This document shows, in pieces, positions 54,596-64,000 of a stretch of 64,000 bases of DNA. The stretch covers positions 124,001 to 188,000 of the forward strand of contig NZ_JAKSYM010000321.1 in NCBI RefSeq assembly GCF_022829545.1, in the 5' to 3' direction. The notes under the pieces are model-generated. The model was given only the letters and a program-made list of their open reading frames with translations. It ran no database searches and was not told the origin of the DNA. This stretch comes from Methylobacterium sp. J-030. Lineage in GTDB: Bacteria > Pseudomonadota > Alphaproteobacteria > Rhizobiales > Beijerinckiaceae. Numbering within the stretch: the first letter of the stretch is position 1; each line of letters begins with the position of its first letter. Both the position numbers and the translations under genes were made by a program.

Positions 54596-55206
54596 GGGCC
54601 AGTCCTTATGAAGGTGTCGGGCCAAGACCCGCGACACGGTGGCGAGCCGGTCTGCCCCGCCTTCCCCGGGCGCGTGCAGCGAAAGCGGAATGCGACCCGG
54701 GATCCAGCGCAAGACTTCGCGAAGCGTCGATCTGGAGCGACCTGTGCCGCTGACGCGGCGCATTTCGCGCTGGGTCTCGGATCCGGTTCCGCTATCGCTC
54801 CACCTGTCTGGGACAGGGCGCGCACGTCATGAGCTCAGGGTAACCGCCAACCGGTGCTGCGCATCACGCCAAACACCTTGCAAAGGCTGGCCCCTGGGCT
54901 TTTCCTTGGGATGATTGTCGGCCTGCAGCCAAAGGTGGTCAACGGAAGCGGCCTGAGATTTCCAAGAGGCGAGATCCGGACGGCCGATCCGCGAGAATTC
55001 CGAGGCAGAGCGCGCCCGACAGCCGGAGATGTGTGGACGATCTCGCGGGCCCCCTCGAGAACCGCAGAACACGACGGGACCGAAAAGCCACGGTTCATCC
55101 ACCTTTTTTCGCGAGGTTGAACCGAGGCTTGGCGTGACACGCGTGATGCCGCACGGCCCTTGCCCTGATATGGCCGGCCGGCCTAACCGGGGGGAACGTT
55201 CTGGAA
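54596..55206. other. intergenic region between the flagellar genes and cckA
   Basis: About 610 bases with no supported gene. Several short frames are open on both strands, none with a start and domain worth calling. It must carry the cckA promoter in its right part. Confidence 0.5.
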
Positions 55207-57984
55207 ATGAAGCCGATGGCCGACGTGACTGGACCTCCGGCCCCCGCCGCAGGCGCGCCGAATTCAGGATTGCCGGTCGCCGCGCAGCTTCCGGGTCCGC
55301 AGGCAGCCGCGCCGCAGGCGACCGGCTCCATCGACCGCTCGGAGCAGCCGGGCCGGGTCGGGCTCCTGCTCGTGCTGGCGGGCCTCTTGGTCGGGGCCGC
55401 TATCGCCCTGTCCTTCGTGGCCAACGAGCAGGCCCAGTCGCTGATCGTCTGGCTGCTCGCGCTGCTCGCCATGGCCGGCGTGTTCTTCCTATTCGCCCTG
55501 GCGATCGGCGCGCTCCAGCTCAGCGGCAGCGCCGCCCGGGACGACATCACCAAGGGCATCGTCGACGCCTCCCCCGACGGGGCGCTGGTGGTCGAGGATG
55601 GCGGACGGCTGATCTACGCCAACGAGGCCTATCTGCGGATCGCGGGCGGCGACACCTTCTCGAACCTCGTGCCGGTGGAACGCATCCTGGTCGGGCCGCC
55701 GGAGGTATCGGAGGCGGTCTACCGCCTGTCGCAGGCCTCGCGCGACGGCCGCGCCCACACCGAGGAGGTACGGGTGTCACCGCCGCTCGGGCCCGTGGCG
55801 GGCGAGCGCAGCTTCGGTTGGTACCGGGTCTCGGTCCGGCCGCTGGCCCGCCCGCGCCGGGCCGCCGCCCTCTGGACGGTGGCCGACATCACCGCCGAGC
55901 GCGAGCGGCAGGAGAACGTCTTCCAGGAACTCCAGCACGCGATCGACTATCTCGACCACGCCCCGGCGGGCTTCCTGTCGATCGATCCGGCCGGCGCCAT
56001 CGTGTACATGAACGCCACGCTGGCGGCCTGGCTCGGCTACGACCTCGCCAGCGTCGGCCCCGGCGGCCCGCACCTCACCGAGATCGCCCCCGAGGCCGAT
56101 GTCCTCGTGCGCACCGCCGGGATGCCCGGCGAGGTCCGCACCGACCGCTTCGACCTCGACCTGCGCCGCCGCAACGGCCACACCCTGCCGGTGCGGCTCT
56201 ACCACCGGATCGCCTTCGGCAAGGACGGCAAGCCCGGCTCCTCGCGGACCTTCGTGATCAACCGCTCGGCCGGAGCCGAGACCGACGAGCCGCAGCGCGC
56301 CGCCGAGGTCCGCCTCGCGCGGTTCCTCAACAACTCGCCCATCGCCATCGCGACCCTCGACAGCACGGGGCGGATCGCCCGGGCCAACGCGTCCTTCACC
56401 CGGCTGTTCGGCACGGTGCCGCGACAGGCCGAGGACGGCGCCATCGACGGGGACGGTACGCACCGGGCCGAGCCCAACGTCGGCGATTCAGTGACCGACC
56501 GCACCAGTCTCGAAGCCGGGCTCCTCCGCGCGGCGAGCGGCCGGACCGATCCCGAGCCGATCGAGGTCCAGCTCAACGGTCCCGGCGGGCGCTCGGCGCG
56601 GGTCTGGCTGAGCCCCGCCGACGGCGGCGATACCGGTCAGCAGACCGACGAGGCCGAGCGCGTCATCCTGTACGCCCTCGATACGACGGCGCAGCGCCAG
56701 CTGGAGCAGCAGGTCGCCCAGGCCCAGAAGATGAATGCCGTGGGCCAGCTCGCCGGCGGCATCGCGCACGACTTCAACAACGTGCTCCAGGCGATCATCG
56801 GCTATTCCGACCTGCTGCTGGCGAGTCATCGGCCGACCGATCCGGCCTTCCAGGACATCATGCAGATCAAGCAGAACGCCAACCGGGCGGCGGGCCTCGT
56901 CCGCCAGCTCCTGGCGTTCTCCCGACGGCAGACCCTGCGGCCGGAGGTGATGAATGTCGGGGAGGCGCTCTCCGAACTGACCCTGCTGCTGAAGCGGCTC
57001 CTCGGCGAGCGCGTCGCCCTGGAGCTGAAGCACGGCCGCGAGGTCTGGCCCGTGAAGGCCGACGTCAACCAGTTCGAGCAGGTGATCGTGAACTTGGCGG
57101 TCAACGCCCGCGATGCCATGCCGGAGGGCGGCAAGCTGGTGATCCGGACCGAGAACGTCACCGATCCCGGCCCGGCGGCGGCCGCTGAGGGGCGGGGCGG
57201 GGCACCGGCGGGCGACCACGTGCTGATCGAGGTCCGTGACACCGGCCAGGGCATCCCACCCGAGCTGATGGAGAAGATCTTCGAGCCGTTCTTCACCACC
57301 AAGGAGATCGGCAAGGGGACGGGCCTCGGGCTCTCGACGGTGTTCGGCATCGTCAAGCAGTCCGGCGGCACGATCGACGTACAGTCGACGATCGGGGAGG
57401 GCACCGCCTTCCGGATCTATCTGCCGCGGCACATCCCCGTGGCGGAGCCTGAGGAGGTGCCGCTCCCGCCCGCTACGGCGGCCCTTCCGCGGACCGACGC
57501 CGCCCGGCTCGCCGGCCCGGCGCGGTCCGGCGAGACCGTCACGTCCGCAACCCGCGCCGCGGAGCCGGCCGCCGCCATGCCGCCGGCGCCGCGCAAGCCC
57601 GCCGCCGACCATACCGGGCAGGGCACCATCCTGCTGGTGGAGGACGAGGACCCGGTGCGCGCGGTCAACAGCCGGGCGCTCTCGGCCCGCGGCTACACCG
57701 TCCTGGAGGCGGCCTCGGGGCTGGAGGCGCTGGCCATCGTCCGCGAGAACGCCCAGCCGATCGACCTCGTGGTGTCCGACGTCGTCATGCCCGAGATGGA
57801 CGGCCCGACGCTGCTACGGGAAGTGCGCAAGCACCAGCCTGACCTGAAGGTGATCTTCGTCTCCGGCTACGCGGAGGACGCTTTCCGCAAGAACCTGCCG
57901 GAGGGCGAGACCTTCAACTTCCTGCCAAAACCCTTCAGCCTGAAGCAGCTCGTCGAGACCGTGAAGAAGACGATGGCGAGTTGA
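55207..57984 (+). CDS. cckA: cell-cycle hybrid histidine kinase CckA
   Basis: 925-residue membrane kinase at the head of the CckA-ChpT-CtrA relay. Two membrane segments (about 57-75 and 80-103), then PAS-type regions up to about 500. The H-box is [20 protein letters not shown] (His about 521). The ATPase domain has [11 protein letters not shown] and [13 protein letters not shown]. The C-terminal receiver has the acceptor Asp near 858 in [12 protein letters not shown]. Two ATGs (55207, 55216) are possible. It is beside recA and downstream of the flagellar genes that carry CtrA boxes. Confidence 0.93.
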   Translation: MKPMADVTGPPAPAAGAPNSGLPVAAQLPGPQAAAPQATGSIDRSEQPGRVGLLLVLAGLLVGAAIALSFVANEQAQSLIVWLLALLAMAGVFFLFALAIGALQLSGSAARDDITKGIVDASPDGALVVEDGGRLIYANEAYLRIAGGDTFSNLVPVERILVGPPEVSEAVYRLSQASRDGRAHTEEVRVSPPLGPVAGERSFGWYRVSVRPLARPRRAAALWTVADITAERERQENVFQELQHAIDYLDHAPAGFLSIDPAGAIVYMNATLAAWLGYDLASVGPGGPHLTEIAPEADVLVRTAGMPGEVRTDRFDLDLRRRNGHTLPVRLYHRIAFGKDGKPGSSRTFVINRSAGAETDEPQRAAEVRLARFLNNSPIAIATLDSTGRIARANASFTRLFGTVPRQAEDGAIDGDGTHRAEPNVGDSVTDRTSLEAGLLRAASGRTDPEPIEVQLNGPGGRSARVWLSPADGGDTGQQTDEAERVILYALDTTAQRQLEQQVAQAQKMNAVGQLAGGIAHDFNNVLQAIIGYSDLLLASHRPTDPAFQDIMQIKQNANRAAGLVRQLLAFSRRQTLRPEVMNVGEALSELTLLLKRLLGERVALELKHGREVWPVKADVNQFEQVIVNLAVNARDAMPEGGKLVIRTENVTDPGPAAAAEGRGGAPAGDHVLIEVRDTGQGIPPELMEKIFEPFFTTKEIGKGTGLGLSTVFGIVKQSGGTIDVQSTIGEGTAFRIYLPRHIPVAEPEEVPLPPATAALPRTDAARLAGPARSGETVTSATRAAEPAAAMPPAPRKPAADHTGQGTILLVEDEDPVRAVNSRALSARGYTVLEAASGLEALAIVRENAQPIDLVVSDVVMPEMDGPTLLREVRKHQPDLKVIFVSGYAEDAFRKNLPEGETFNFLPKPFSLKQLVETVKKTMAS

Positions 57985-58165
57985 GGGGAGGGGGCGGCCG
58001 CCCCCGCCTCCCGTCGCGTCGCGTCGACAGTACCCCGGAAACCCCGCCTTTCGTGATCGACGCCGGAAATGCGGCGCAGCGGAGCGCCTTTGCTTGCACA
58101 GCAGATCTGACGCGGATCAACCGGCACAACGCACGGTCATCGGGCCCCAGCCCCTTGCTCGAAGA

Positions 58166-58180
58166 GAACAAAACAGGTAC
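58166..58180 (+). promoter_or_regulatory. candidate LexA (SOS) box before recA
   Basis: GAAC, seven bases, GTAC. Alphaproteobacterial LexA sites are described as direct repeats GTTC-N7-GTTC, equal to GAAC-N7-GAAC on the other strand; this site has one mismatch. It ends 62 bases before the recA start, the expected place. Confidence 0.5.
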
Positions 58181-58242
58181 ATCAGGTGGGCGTTGACGCG
58201 CGTTGTGAACGACGCCCAACCCCTTCATAAGGAGCCCGCCAG

Positions 58243-59340
<1,098 letters not shown>

Positions 59341-59388
59341 CGCGCGGCGACGAACTTGCCGCGCAGCCACCTGCCACGGACAATAGGC

Positions 59389-59415
59389 GGCCCCGGCGAG
59401 TCCCTCGTCGGGGCC
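59389..59415 (+). terminator. terminator-like hairpin after recA
   Basis: A 12-bp stem GGCCCCGGCGAG/CTCGTCGGGGCC with a 3-base loop and one G-T pair, 48 bases after the recA stop. No T-run follows, so it may need Rho or act as an mRNA end protector. Confidence 0.6.
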
Positions 59416-59483
59416 GTTGGTCATCAGGGGTAGGCCAGACCGTCACCGAACTTCTGGAGTTAGCCGTCGAGACGGTCAGGCGG

Positions 59484-59666
59484 ATGCCGCCCGACGCACA
59501 GAACGCAATCGCCCGCGCCATGCTCGACATGGCGGGGATCGGAACCCCAGGCGATAGCAATCATGACCATCTAGCTGACGTGCTGGCGGGGCTCGAAGAG
59601 ATCGTGCGTGGCGATATCGCGACGCCTGAAGAGGTCGAGGCCGCATTCCGCCGTTTCGAGGCGTGA
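59484..59666 (+). CDS. antitoxin of a type II toxin-antitoxin pair
   Basis: 60 residues from the first ATG ([18 protein letters not shown]). Such antitoxins usually start about 15 residues earlier with a TELLE-x-A-x-ETVR helix, and that helix is encoded in frame upstream (59442-59483: [14 protein letters not shown]), but no ATG, GTG or TTG precedes it. So either translation starts at 59484, or a start has been lost. The stop overlaps the toxin start (GTGA). Confidence 0.65.
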   Translation: MPPDAQNAIARAMLDMAGIGTPGDSNHDHLADVLAGLEEIVRGDIATPEEVEAAFRRFEA

Positions 59667-59947
59667 AGCTCGTCTACGCGCGTCGGGCCGTCCGGCGTCT
59701 CGCTGAAATCGCCGATTTCATCCGCGCGCGGAATCCGGCGGCAGCGGGCAACGTGGAGCGCGTGATCCGGGATACGATTGCACGCCTTGAGTGCTACCCT
59801 TCAGCCGGTCGAAGCGTGCAGCCGGGCGTCGGCGTCTTGGCAGTGCCCAAGCTCCCGTATTCGATGTACGACAACATCACTGAAGCGGAGCAGATCGTGA
59901 CCGTCATCACGATTCGGCACACCGCGCAGAAGCGGCTGCCGTCATGA
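59663..59947 (+). CDS. RelE/ParE-family toxin
   Basis: 94 residues with [24 protein letters not shown] at the start, the usual ParE/RelE helix pattern, and [14 protein letters not shown] at the end. ParE-type toxins inhibit gyrase and RelE-type cut mRNA on the ribosome; sequence alone does not decide. GTG start overlapping the antitoxin. It lies between recA and the convergent ribosomal cluster. Confidence 0.8.
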   Translation: MKLVYARRAVRRLAEIADFIRARNPAAAGNVERVIRDTIARLECYPSAGRSVQPGVGVLAVPKLPYSMYDNITEAEQIVTVITIRHTAQKRLPS

Positions 59948-59949
59948 AC

Positions 59950-59975
59950 GGACGCGGATGAGTCCGCGGCCGTCC
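59950..59975 (-). terminator. possible hairpin at the end of the ribosomal cluster
   Basis: GCGGA/TCCGC with a 4-base loop, extended by GGAC/GTCC across a bulge, 15 bases past the rpsQ stop. No T-run. It may mark the end of the transcript that here stops after rpsQ. Confidence 0.4.
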
Positions 59976-59989
59976 AGAATGGCGAACGC

Positions 59990-60256
59990 TCAGGCGGCCT
60001 CGCCGGCCTCGGCCTGAACCGCCGCGTCGCCCTCGACCAGCTTCCAGGTTTTGGTCTTCGAGAACGGACGGCACTCCTCAATGAACACCGTCTGCCCGAC
60101 CTTGGCGACATTCGCCTCGTCGTGCGCGTGGTAGTTCTTCGACCGGCGAACGGTCTTCTTCATCACCGGGTGCGTGAAGCGGCGCTCCACCTTCACCACG
60201 ATGGTCTTCTCACCCTTGTCGCTGACGACGGTGCCCTGCAGGATGCGCTTCGGCAT
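59990..60256 (-). CDS. rpsQ: 30S ribosomal protein S17
   Basis: 88 residues. [31 protein letters not shown] and [24 protein letters not shown] are standard. Last gene of the cluster here; rplN and the other spc genes that usually follow are absent. Confidence 0.97.
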   Translation of the reverse strand: MPKRILQGTVVSDKGEKTIVVKVERRFTHPVMKKTVRRSKNYHAHDEANVAKVGQTVFIEECRPFSKTKTWKLVEGDAAVQAEAGEAA

Positions 60257-60277
60257 GGTTGTCTCCTAAAACCCGCC

Positions 60278-60493
60278 TCAGCCCTTGGCCTGCTGCAGCG
60301 TCTTGGAACGCTGCAGAGTCCGGACACGGGCGATGTCGCGGCGGACCTCACGGACGCGGGCGACGTTCTCGAGCTGGCCGGTGGCCCCCTGGAAGCGCAG
60401 GTTGAACTGCTCCTTCTTGAGGTTGATCAACTCGTCATTCAGCTGATCCGGCGACAACGCCTTGAGATCAGACACTCGTTGGGTCGACTTCAC
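60278..60493 (-). CDS. rpmC: 50S ribosomal protein L29
   Basis: 71 residues; [38 protein letters not shown] is the normal core. 12 bases after rplP. Confidence 0.96.
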   Translation of the reverse strand: MKSTQRVSDLKALSPDQLNDELINLKKEQFNLRFQGATGQLENVARVREVRRDIARVRTLQRSKTLQQAKG

Positions 60494-60505
60494 GATATCC
60501 TCCGT

Positions 60506-60919
60506 TCAGTCGGCGATGCGCTGGACGACCCGCGTGCGGATCGGGAGCTTCGCGGCGCCGAGGCGGAGCGCCTCCTTGGCGATGGCCTCGGCAACGCCGT
60601 CGACCTCGAACATGATCCGGCCGGGATGGACCCGGGCCGCCCAGTAATCCGGGGCGCCCTTGCCGGAGCCCATGCGGACCTCGGTCGGCTTCGAGGAGAC
60701 CGGCACGTCCGGGAACACCCGGATCCAGACGCGGCCCTGGCGCTTCATCTCGCGGGTGATCGCGCGGCGGGCCGCCTCGATCTGGCGGGCGGTGACGCGC
60801 TCGGGCTCCACCGCCTTCAGGCCGAACTGGCCGAAGTTCAGCTCGAAGCCGCCCTTGGCCGCACCGTGGATGCGGCCCTTGAACTGCTTGCGGAAGCGGG
60901 TCTTTTTCGGTTGCAGCAT
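60506..60919 (-). CDS. rplP: 50S ribosomal protein L16
   Basis: 137 residues, normal. [16 protein letters not shown] and the later [15 protein letters not shown] block are hallmarks; it lies by the peptidyl transferase centre. Confidence 0.98.
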   Translation of the reverse strand: MLQPKKTRFRKQFKGRIHGAAKGGFELNFGQFGLKAVEPERVTARQIEAARRAITREMKRQGRVWIRVFPDVPVSSKPTEVRMGSGKGAPDYWAARVHPGRIMFEVDGVAEAIAKEALRLGAAKLPIRTRVVQRIAD

Positions 60920-60930
60920 GGCTTCCTACC

Positions 60931-61677
60931 TTACGCGTGCTCGCGCTCGCGGCGTCCGCGCTCGCGGCCGCCCTCGCCATCGCGCTCACGGCGCCCGCCG
61001 GAGCGGCCGCCCTCTTCCTGGGCTTTCTTGTCCTGAGCCATCGGGTCGTGCTCAAGGATCTCGCCCTTGAACACCCACACCTTGATACCGCAGGTTCCGT
61101 AGGTCGTGAACGCCGTGGCGGTCCCGTAGTCGACATCGGCTCGCAGCGTATGCAGCGGGACGCGGCCCTCGCGGTACCATTCCTGGCGGGCGATCTCGGC
61201 GCCGCCGAGGCGGCCCGAGCAGTTGATCCGGATGCCCTCGGCGCCCAGACGCATGGCCGATTGCACGGCCCGCTTCATGGCGCGCCGGAAGGCGACGCGG
61301 CGCTCGAGCTGCTGGGCGATCGAGTCGGCCACCAGGGTGGCGTCGATCTCGGGCTTGCGCACCTCGACGATGTTGATGGTCACGTCGGCCTTGGTCATGG
61401 TGCCGACGAGCTTGCGCAGCTTCTCGATATCCGCACCCTTCTTGCCGATCACCACGCCCGGGCGGCCCGAGTGGATGGTGACGCGGCACTTCCGGTGCGG
61501 GCGCTCGATGACGATCTTGGAGACCGCCGCCTGCTTGAGCTGCTTCATGAGGGCGGCGCGGATCGCGACGTCCTCGTGCATGAGCTTCGCGTAGTCGCCC
61601 TTGTTGGCGAACCAGCGGGAGTCCCAGGTCCGGTTGATGCCGAGCCGGAGACCGATCGGATTGACTTTCTGGCCCAT
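60931..61677 (-). CDS. rpsC: 30S ribosomal protein S3
   Basis: 248 residues. [24 protein letters not shown], the KH motif [14 protein letters not shown], and a long charged C-terminal tail rich in Gly, Arg and Glu (last 35 residues), longer than in E. coli (233). Confidence 0.98.
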   Translation of the reverse strand: MGQKVNPIGLRLGINRTWDSRWFANKGDYAKLMHEDVAIRAALMKQLKQAAVSKIVIERPHRKCRVTIHSGRPGVVIGKKGADIEKLRKLVGTMTKADVTINIVEVRKPEIDATLVADSIAQQLERRVAFRRAMKRAVQSAMRLGAEGIRINCSGRLGGAEIARQEWYREGRVPLHTLRADVDYGTATAFTTYGTCGIKVWVFKGEILEHDPMAQDKKAQEEGGRSGGRRERDGEGGRERGRREREHA

Positions 61678-61687
61678 TGGATCCTCC

Positions 61688-62074
61688 TCAGGCCGCTTCG
61701 GCCTGGCGGACTTCGCGAACCACGATGGTGAGGTTCGAGAAGGGCTTCAGGATACGCGCGCCGCGGCCGCGGGCGCGGGCGTGAAAGCGCTTGAGAACCA
61801 GCGCCTTGCCCACGAAGGCCTGGGACACGACGAGGTCGTCCACGTCCAGGTCATGGTTGTTCTCGGCGTTGGCGATCGCGCTCTCGAGGCACTTCTTGAC
61901 CTCGGTGGAGATCCGCTTGCGCGAGAACTGCAGCTCGGCGAGCGCCGTGTCGACCTTCTTGCCGCGGATCATCTGCGCCACGAGGTTGAGCTTCTGCGGG
62001 CTGACGCGCAGCATGCGCGCGACGGCCTTCGCCTCGTTCTCAGGGAGCGCGCGGGGGGTGGCTTGCTTGCCCAT
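61688..62074 (-). CDS. rplV: 50S ribosomal protein L22
   Basis: 128 residues. The start [39 protein letters not shown] is standard for alphaproteobacteria; the ATG at 62074 is preferred to an earlier in-frame start. The tunnel loop [12 protein letters not shown] is intact. Confidence 0.97.
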   Translation of the reverse strand: MGKQATPRALPENEAKAVARMLRVSPQKLNLVAQMIRGKKVDTALAELQFSRKRISTEVKKCLESAIANAENNHDLDVDDLVVSQAFVGKALVLKRFHARARGRGARILKPFSNLTIVVREVRQAEAA

Positions 62075-62075
62075 C

Positions 62076-62354
62076 TCAGCGCCTCTTCGCCTTCTTGTCG
62101 GCCGCGTGGCCCGGGAAGGTGCGGGTCGGCGAGAACTCGCCGAACTTGTGCCCGACCATCTCCTCGGTGACGTAGACCGGGATGTGCTTCTGCCCGTTGT
62201 GCACACCGAAGGTGAGCCCGACGAACTGCGGGAGGATCGTGGAGCGGCGGCTCCAGATCTTGATGACCTCGGAGCGCGAGGAGCCCCGCGCCGCCTCGGC
62301 CTTCTTGAAGAGGTAGCCGTCGACGAACGGCCCCTTCCAGAGAGAGCGTGCCAT
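62076..62354 (-). CDS. rpsS: 30S ribosomal protein S19
   Basis: 92 residues. [18 protein letters not shown] and [29 protein letters not shown] are standard. One base separates it from rplV. Confidence 0.98.
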   Translation of the reverse strand: MARSLWKGPFVDGYLFKKAEAARGSSRSEVIKIWSRRSTILPQFVGLTFGVHNGQKHIPVYVTEEMVGHKFGEFSPTRTFPGHAADKKAKRR

Positions 62355-62359
62355 AGCGA

Positions 62360-63196
62360 TTACTTCTTGCGGTTGTGGCGGCTGGACAGGATGAACACGT
62401 CGGTCCGCTTGTTGGACCGGGTCTTCTTCCCCTTGGTGGGCACGCCCCAGGGCGTGACCGGATTGCGGCCGCCCGAGGTGCGACCCTCGCCGCCGCCGTG
62501 CGGATGGTCGACCGGGTTCATCGCCACGCCGCGGTTGTGCGGGCGTTTGCCGAGCCAACGGTTGCGCCCGGCCTTGCCGAGCGAGATGTTCATGTGGTCC
62601 GGGTTCGAGACCGCGCCGACGCTGGCGAAGCACTGGCCGTGGACCAGGCGCTGCTCGCCCGAATTCAGGCGGAGCGTGACGTAGCCCTGGTCGCGGCCCA
62701 CGATCTGCGCGTAGTTGCCGGCCGAGCGCGCGATCGCGCCGCCCTTACCGATCTTCAGCTCGACATTGTGGACGATCGTGCCCACCGGCATCGAGCCGAC
62801 CGGACCGGCATTGCCCGGCTTGACGTCGACAGACTCGCCGGCCACCACCTTGTCGCCCGGCTGCAGGCGCTGGGGGGCCAGGATGTAGCTCTGCTTCCCG
62901 TCGGGGAAGTTGATCAGCGCGATGAAGGCCGTGCGGTTCGGATCATACTCGATCCGCTCCACGGTCGCGGCGACGCCGAGCTGCTCGCGACGCTTGAAGT
63001 CGACGTTGCGCAGCACCCGCTTGTGGCCGCCGCCGCGGAAGCGGACGGTGATGCGGCCCAGGTTGTTCCGGCCGCCGGAGGACGACTTGCCCTCCGTCAG
63101 CGCCTTTACCGGCTTGCCCTTGTAGAGCTCACGGCGGTCGACGAGCACGAGCTGGCGCAGGCTCGGCGTGACCGGTTTGAATGTCTTCAAGGCCAT
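62360..63196 (-). CDS. rplB: 50S ribosomal protein L2
   Basis: 278 residues. The C-terminal [20 protein letters not shown] is the hallmark near the peptidyl transferase centre. ATG start. 25 bases after rplW. Confidence 0.98.
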   Translation of the reverse strand: MALKTFKPVTPSLRQLVLVDRRELYKGKPVKALTEGKSSSGGRNNLGRITVRFRGGGHKRVLRNVDFKRREQLGVAATVERIEYDPNRTAFIALINFPDGKQSYILAPQRLQPGDKVVAGESVDVKPGNAGPVGSMPVGTIVHNVELKIGKGGAIARSAGNYAQIVGRDQGYVTLRLNSGEQRLVHGQCFASVGAVSNPDHMNISLGKAGRNRWLGKRPHNRGVAMNPVDHPHGGGEGRTSGGRNPVTPWGVPTKGKKTRSNKRTDVFILSSRHNRKK

Positions 63197-63221
63197 CGGC
63201 TTGGATCCCTGTAACCCGTCC

Positions 63222-63518
63222 TCAGAGCCCGGTCGTGACGTCGATCGAGTGGCCCTCGGCCAGGGTCACGATCGCCTTCTTCACGTCGGAGCGCTGTCCG
63301 CGGAGGCCGCGGAAAATCTTCTTCTTTCCCTTGGTGACAAGGGTGTTCACGGCCGTGACCTTCACGTCGAACAGCTTCTCCACCGCCTCCTTGATCTGAG
63401 GCTTGGTCGCCTTGGGGGCGACCCGGAAAACGACCTTGTTCTGCTCGGTCAGGTTCGTCGCCTTCTCGGTGATCACCGGGGAGACGACGATGTCGTAGTG
63501 GCGCGGATCGGCACTCAT
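63222..63518 (-). CDS. rplW: 50S ribosomal protein L23
   Basis: 98 residues. [36 protein letters not shown] is standard; it surrounds the exit of the peptide tunnel. It overlaps the end of rplD. Confidence 0.97.
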   Translation of the reverse strand: MSADPRHYDIVVSPVITEKATNLTEQNKVVFRVAPKATKPQIKEAVEKLFDVKVTAVNTLVTKGKKKIFRGLRGQRSDVKKAIVTLAEGHSIDVTTGL

Positions 63519-64000
63519 TTGAAACGCTCCTCCAGCGCGTCGACGGCAGCCTTCGTCAGGACGAGCGTGTCGCGGCGCAGGATGTCGTAGACGTTGATGC
63601 CCTGCACGGGCAGCACGTCGATCTGCGGGATGGCGCGGGCGGCCCGGCCGAAATTCACGTCGACCTCGGCACCGCCGATGATCAGCGCGTTCGAGAGGCC
63701 CATCTTGCCGAAGCGCTCGACGAGACCCTTGGTCTTGTGATCCTCGATCCTGATGTCGTCGACGACGATCAGGGTCGAGGCCTTGGCCTTGGCCGAGAGG
63801 GCGTGGCGTAGGGCCAAAGCCCGGACCTTCTTGGGCAGGTCGTGGCTGTGATCGCGCACCACCGGACCGAAGGCCCGGCCGCCGCCGCGGAACTGCGGCC
63901 CGGAGGCCGCGCCGTGGCGGGCGTTACCGGTGCCCTTCTGCTTGTAGAGCTTCTTGCGGGTCCGGTTCACGTCCGAGCGGTTCTGCACGGCGTGGGTGCC
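63515..64000 (-). CDS. rplD: 50S ribosomal protein L4 (N-terminus outside the window)
   Basis: The last 160 or so residues of L4. [32 protein letters not shown] is the tunnel-lining loop, and [28 protein letters not shown] is the normal end. It continues past base 64000, where rplC and rpsJ would be expected. Confidence 0.96.
   Translation of the reverse strand, partial: GTHAVQNRSDVNRTRKKLYKQKGTGNARHGAASGPQFRGGGRAFGPVVRDHSHDLPKKVRALALRHALSAKAKASTLIVVDDIRIEDHKTKGLVERFGKMGLSNALIIGGAEVDVNFGRAARAIPQIDVLPVQGINVYDILRRDTLVLTKAAVDALEERFK

Overview
The window is a 64 kb stretch of high-GC alphaproteobacterial chromosome. Gene content (CckA, CtrA-type sites, the serS-surE-pcm and yajC-secD-secF blocks, DUF6867 in a liv operon, BBP2-type porin, extensin-like protein) points to Hyphomicrobiales, and the overall style fits Methylobacterium or a close relative. 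No rRNA, tRNA, CRISPR array, integrase or transposase was seen, so the genus is an inference.

Layout. 0-3.2 kb: end of a CitE/HpcH-like lyase overlapping dut, a 0.6 kb gap with a low-GC patch, a DUF815 ATPase, an OsmC protein and an NTF2-like protein. 3.2-6.1 kb: serS-surE-pcm, with overlapping ends; serS carries an unusual low-GC in-frame insert. 6.1-10.5 kb (minus): yajC-secD-secF followed by homologues of the complex I assembly factors NDUFAF3 and NDUFAF6. 10.6-25.3 kb: mixed housekeeping and envelope genes (hydrolase, two YidB proteins, NlpD/DipM-like LysM-LytM protein, porin, rlmJ, RNase T2, extensin-like protein, amidase, AI-2E-type transporter, moaE, a double gamma-carbonic-anhydrase-like protein). 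25.3-37.5 kb: amino-acid uptake, with a gltIJKL-type ABC system, a complete livHMGF-DUF6867-livK operon, a DAACS symporter and an orphan GltI-like binding protein. 37.5-41 kb: DUF1007 plus NicO metal transporter, a histidine phosphatase and glyoxalase I. 41-47 kb: a chemoreceptor, recF, dnaN and an MFS transporter. 47.1-49 kb: a small hypothetical gene, then a lower-GC island with a GT29 sialyltransferase-like gene. 49-54.4 kb: flagellar genes, fliO-like divergent from flgB-flgC-fliE-fliQ-fliR-flhB. 55.2-59.4 kb: cckA and recA. 59.4-64 kb: a toxin-antitoxin pair, then the S10 ribosomal cluster on the minus strand (rplD to rpsQ), which stops at rpsQ instead of running on into the spc genes.

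Structure that the genes do not explain. (1) A dispersed ~115 bp imperfect palindrome occurs six times (near 8.4, 27.7, 36.4, 44.4, 48.8 and 52.1 kb). Each better copy has two distinguishable arms, so copies have a direction, and four sit between co-directional genes. (2) Two perfect TTAA-N7-TTAAC CtrA boxes lie in the fliO/flgB divergent region, in the same window as cckA, which feeds CtrA. (3) serS has about 60 extra residues between the class II motif 1 and motif 2 regions, inside a tract of about 47% GC. (4) A row of hairpins lies between the convergent amidase and AI-2E-type genes.

Functional assignments rest on reading motifs by eye; no database search was run.
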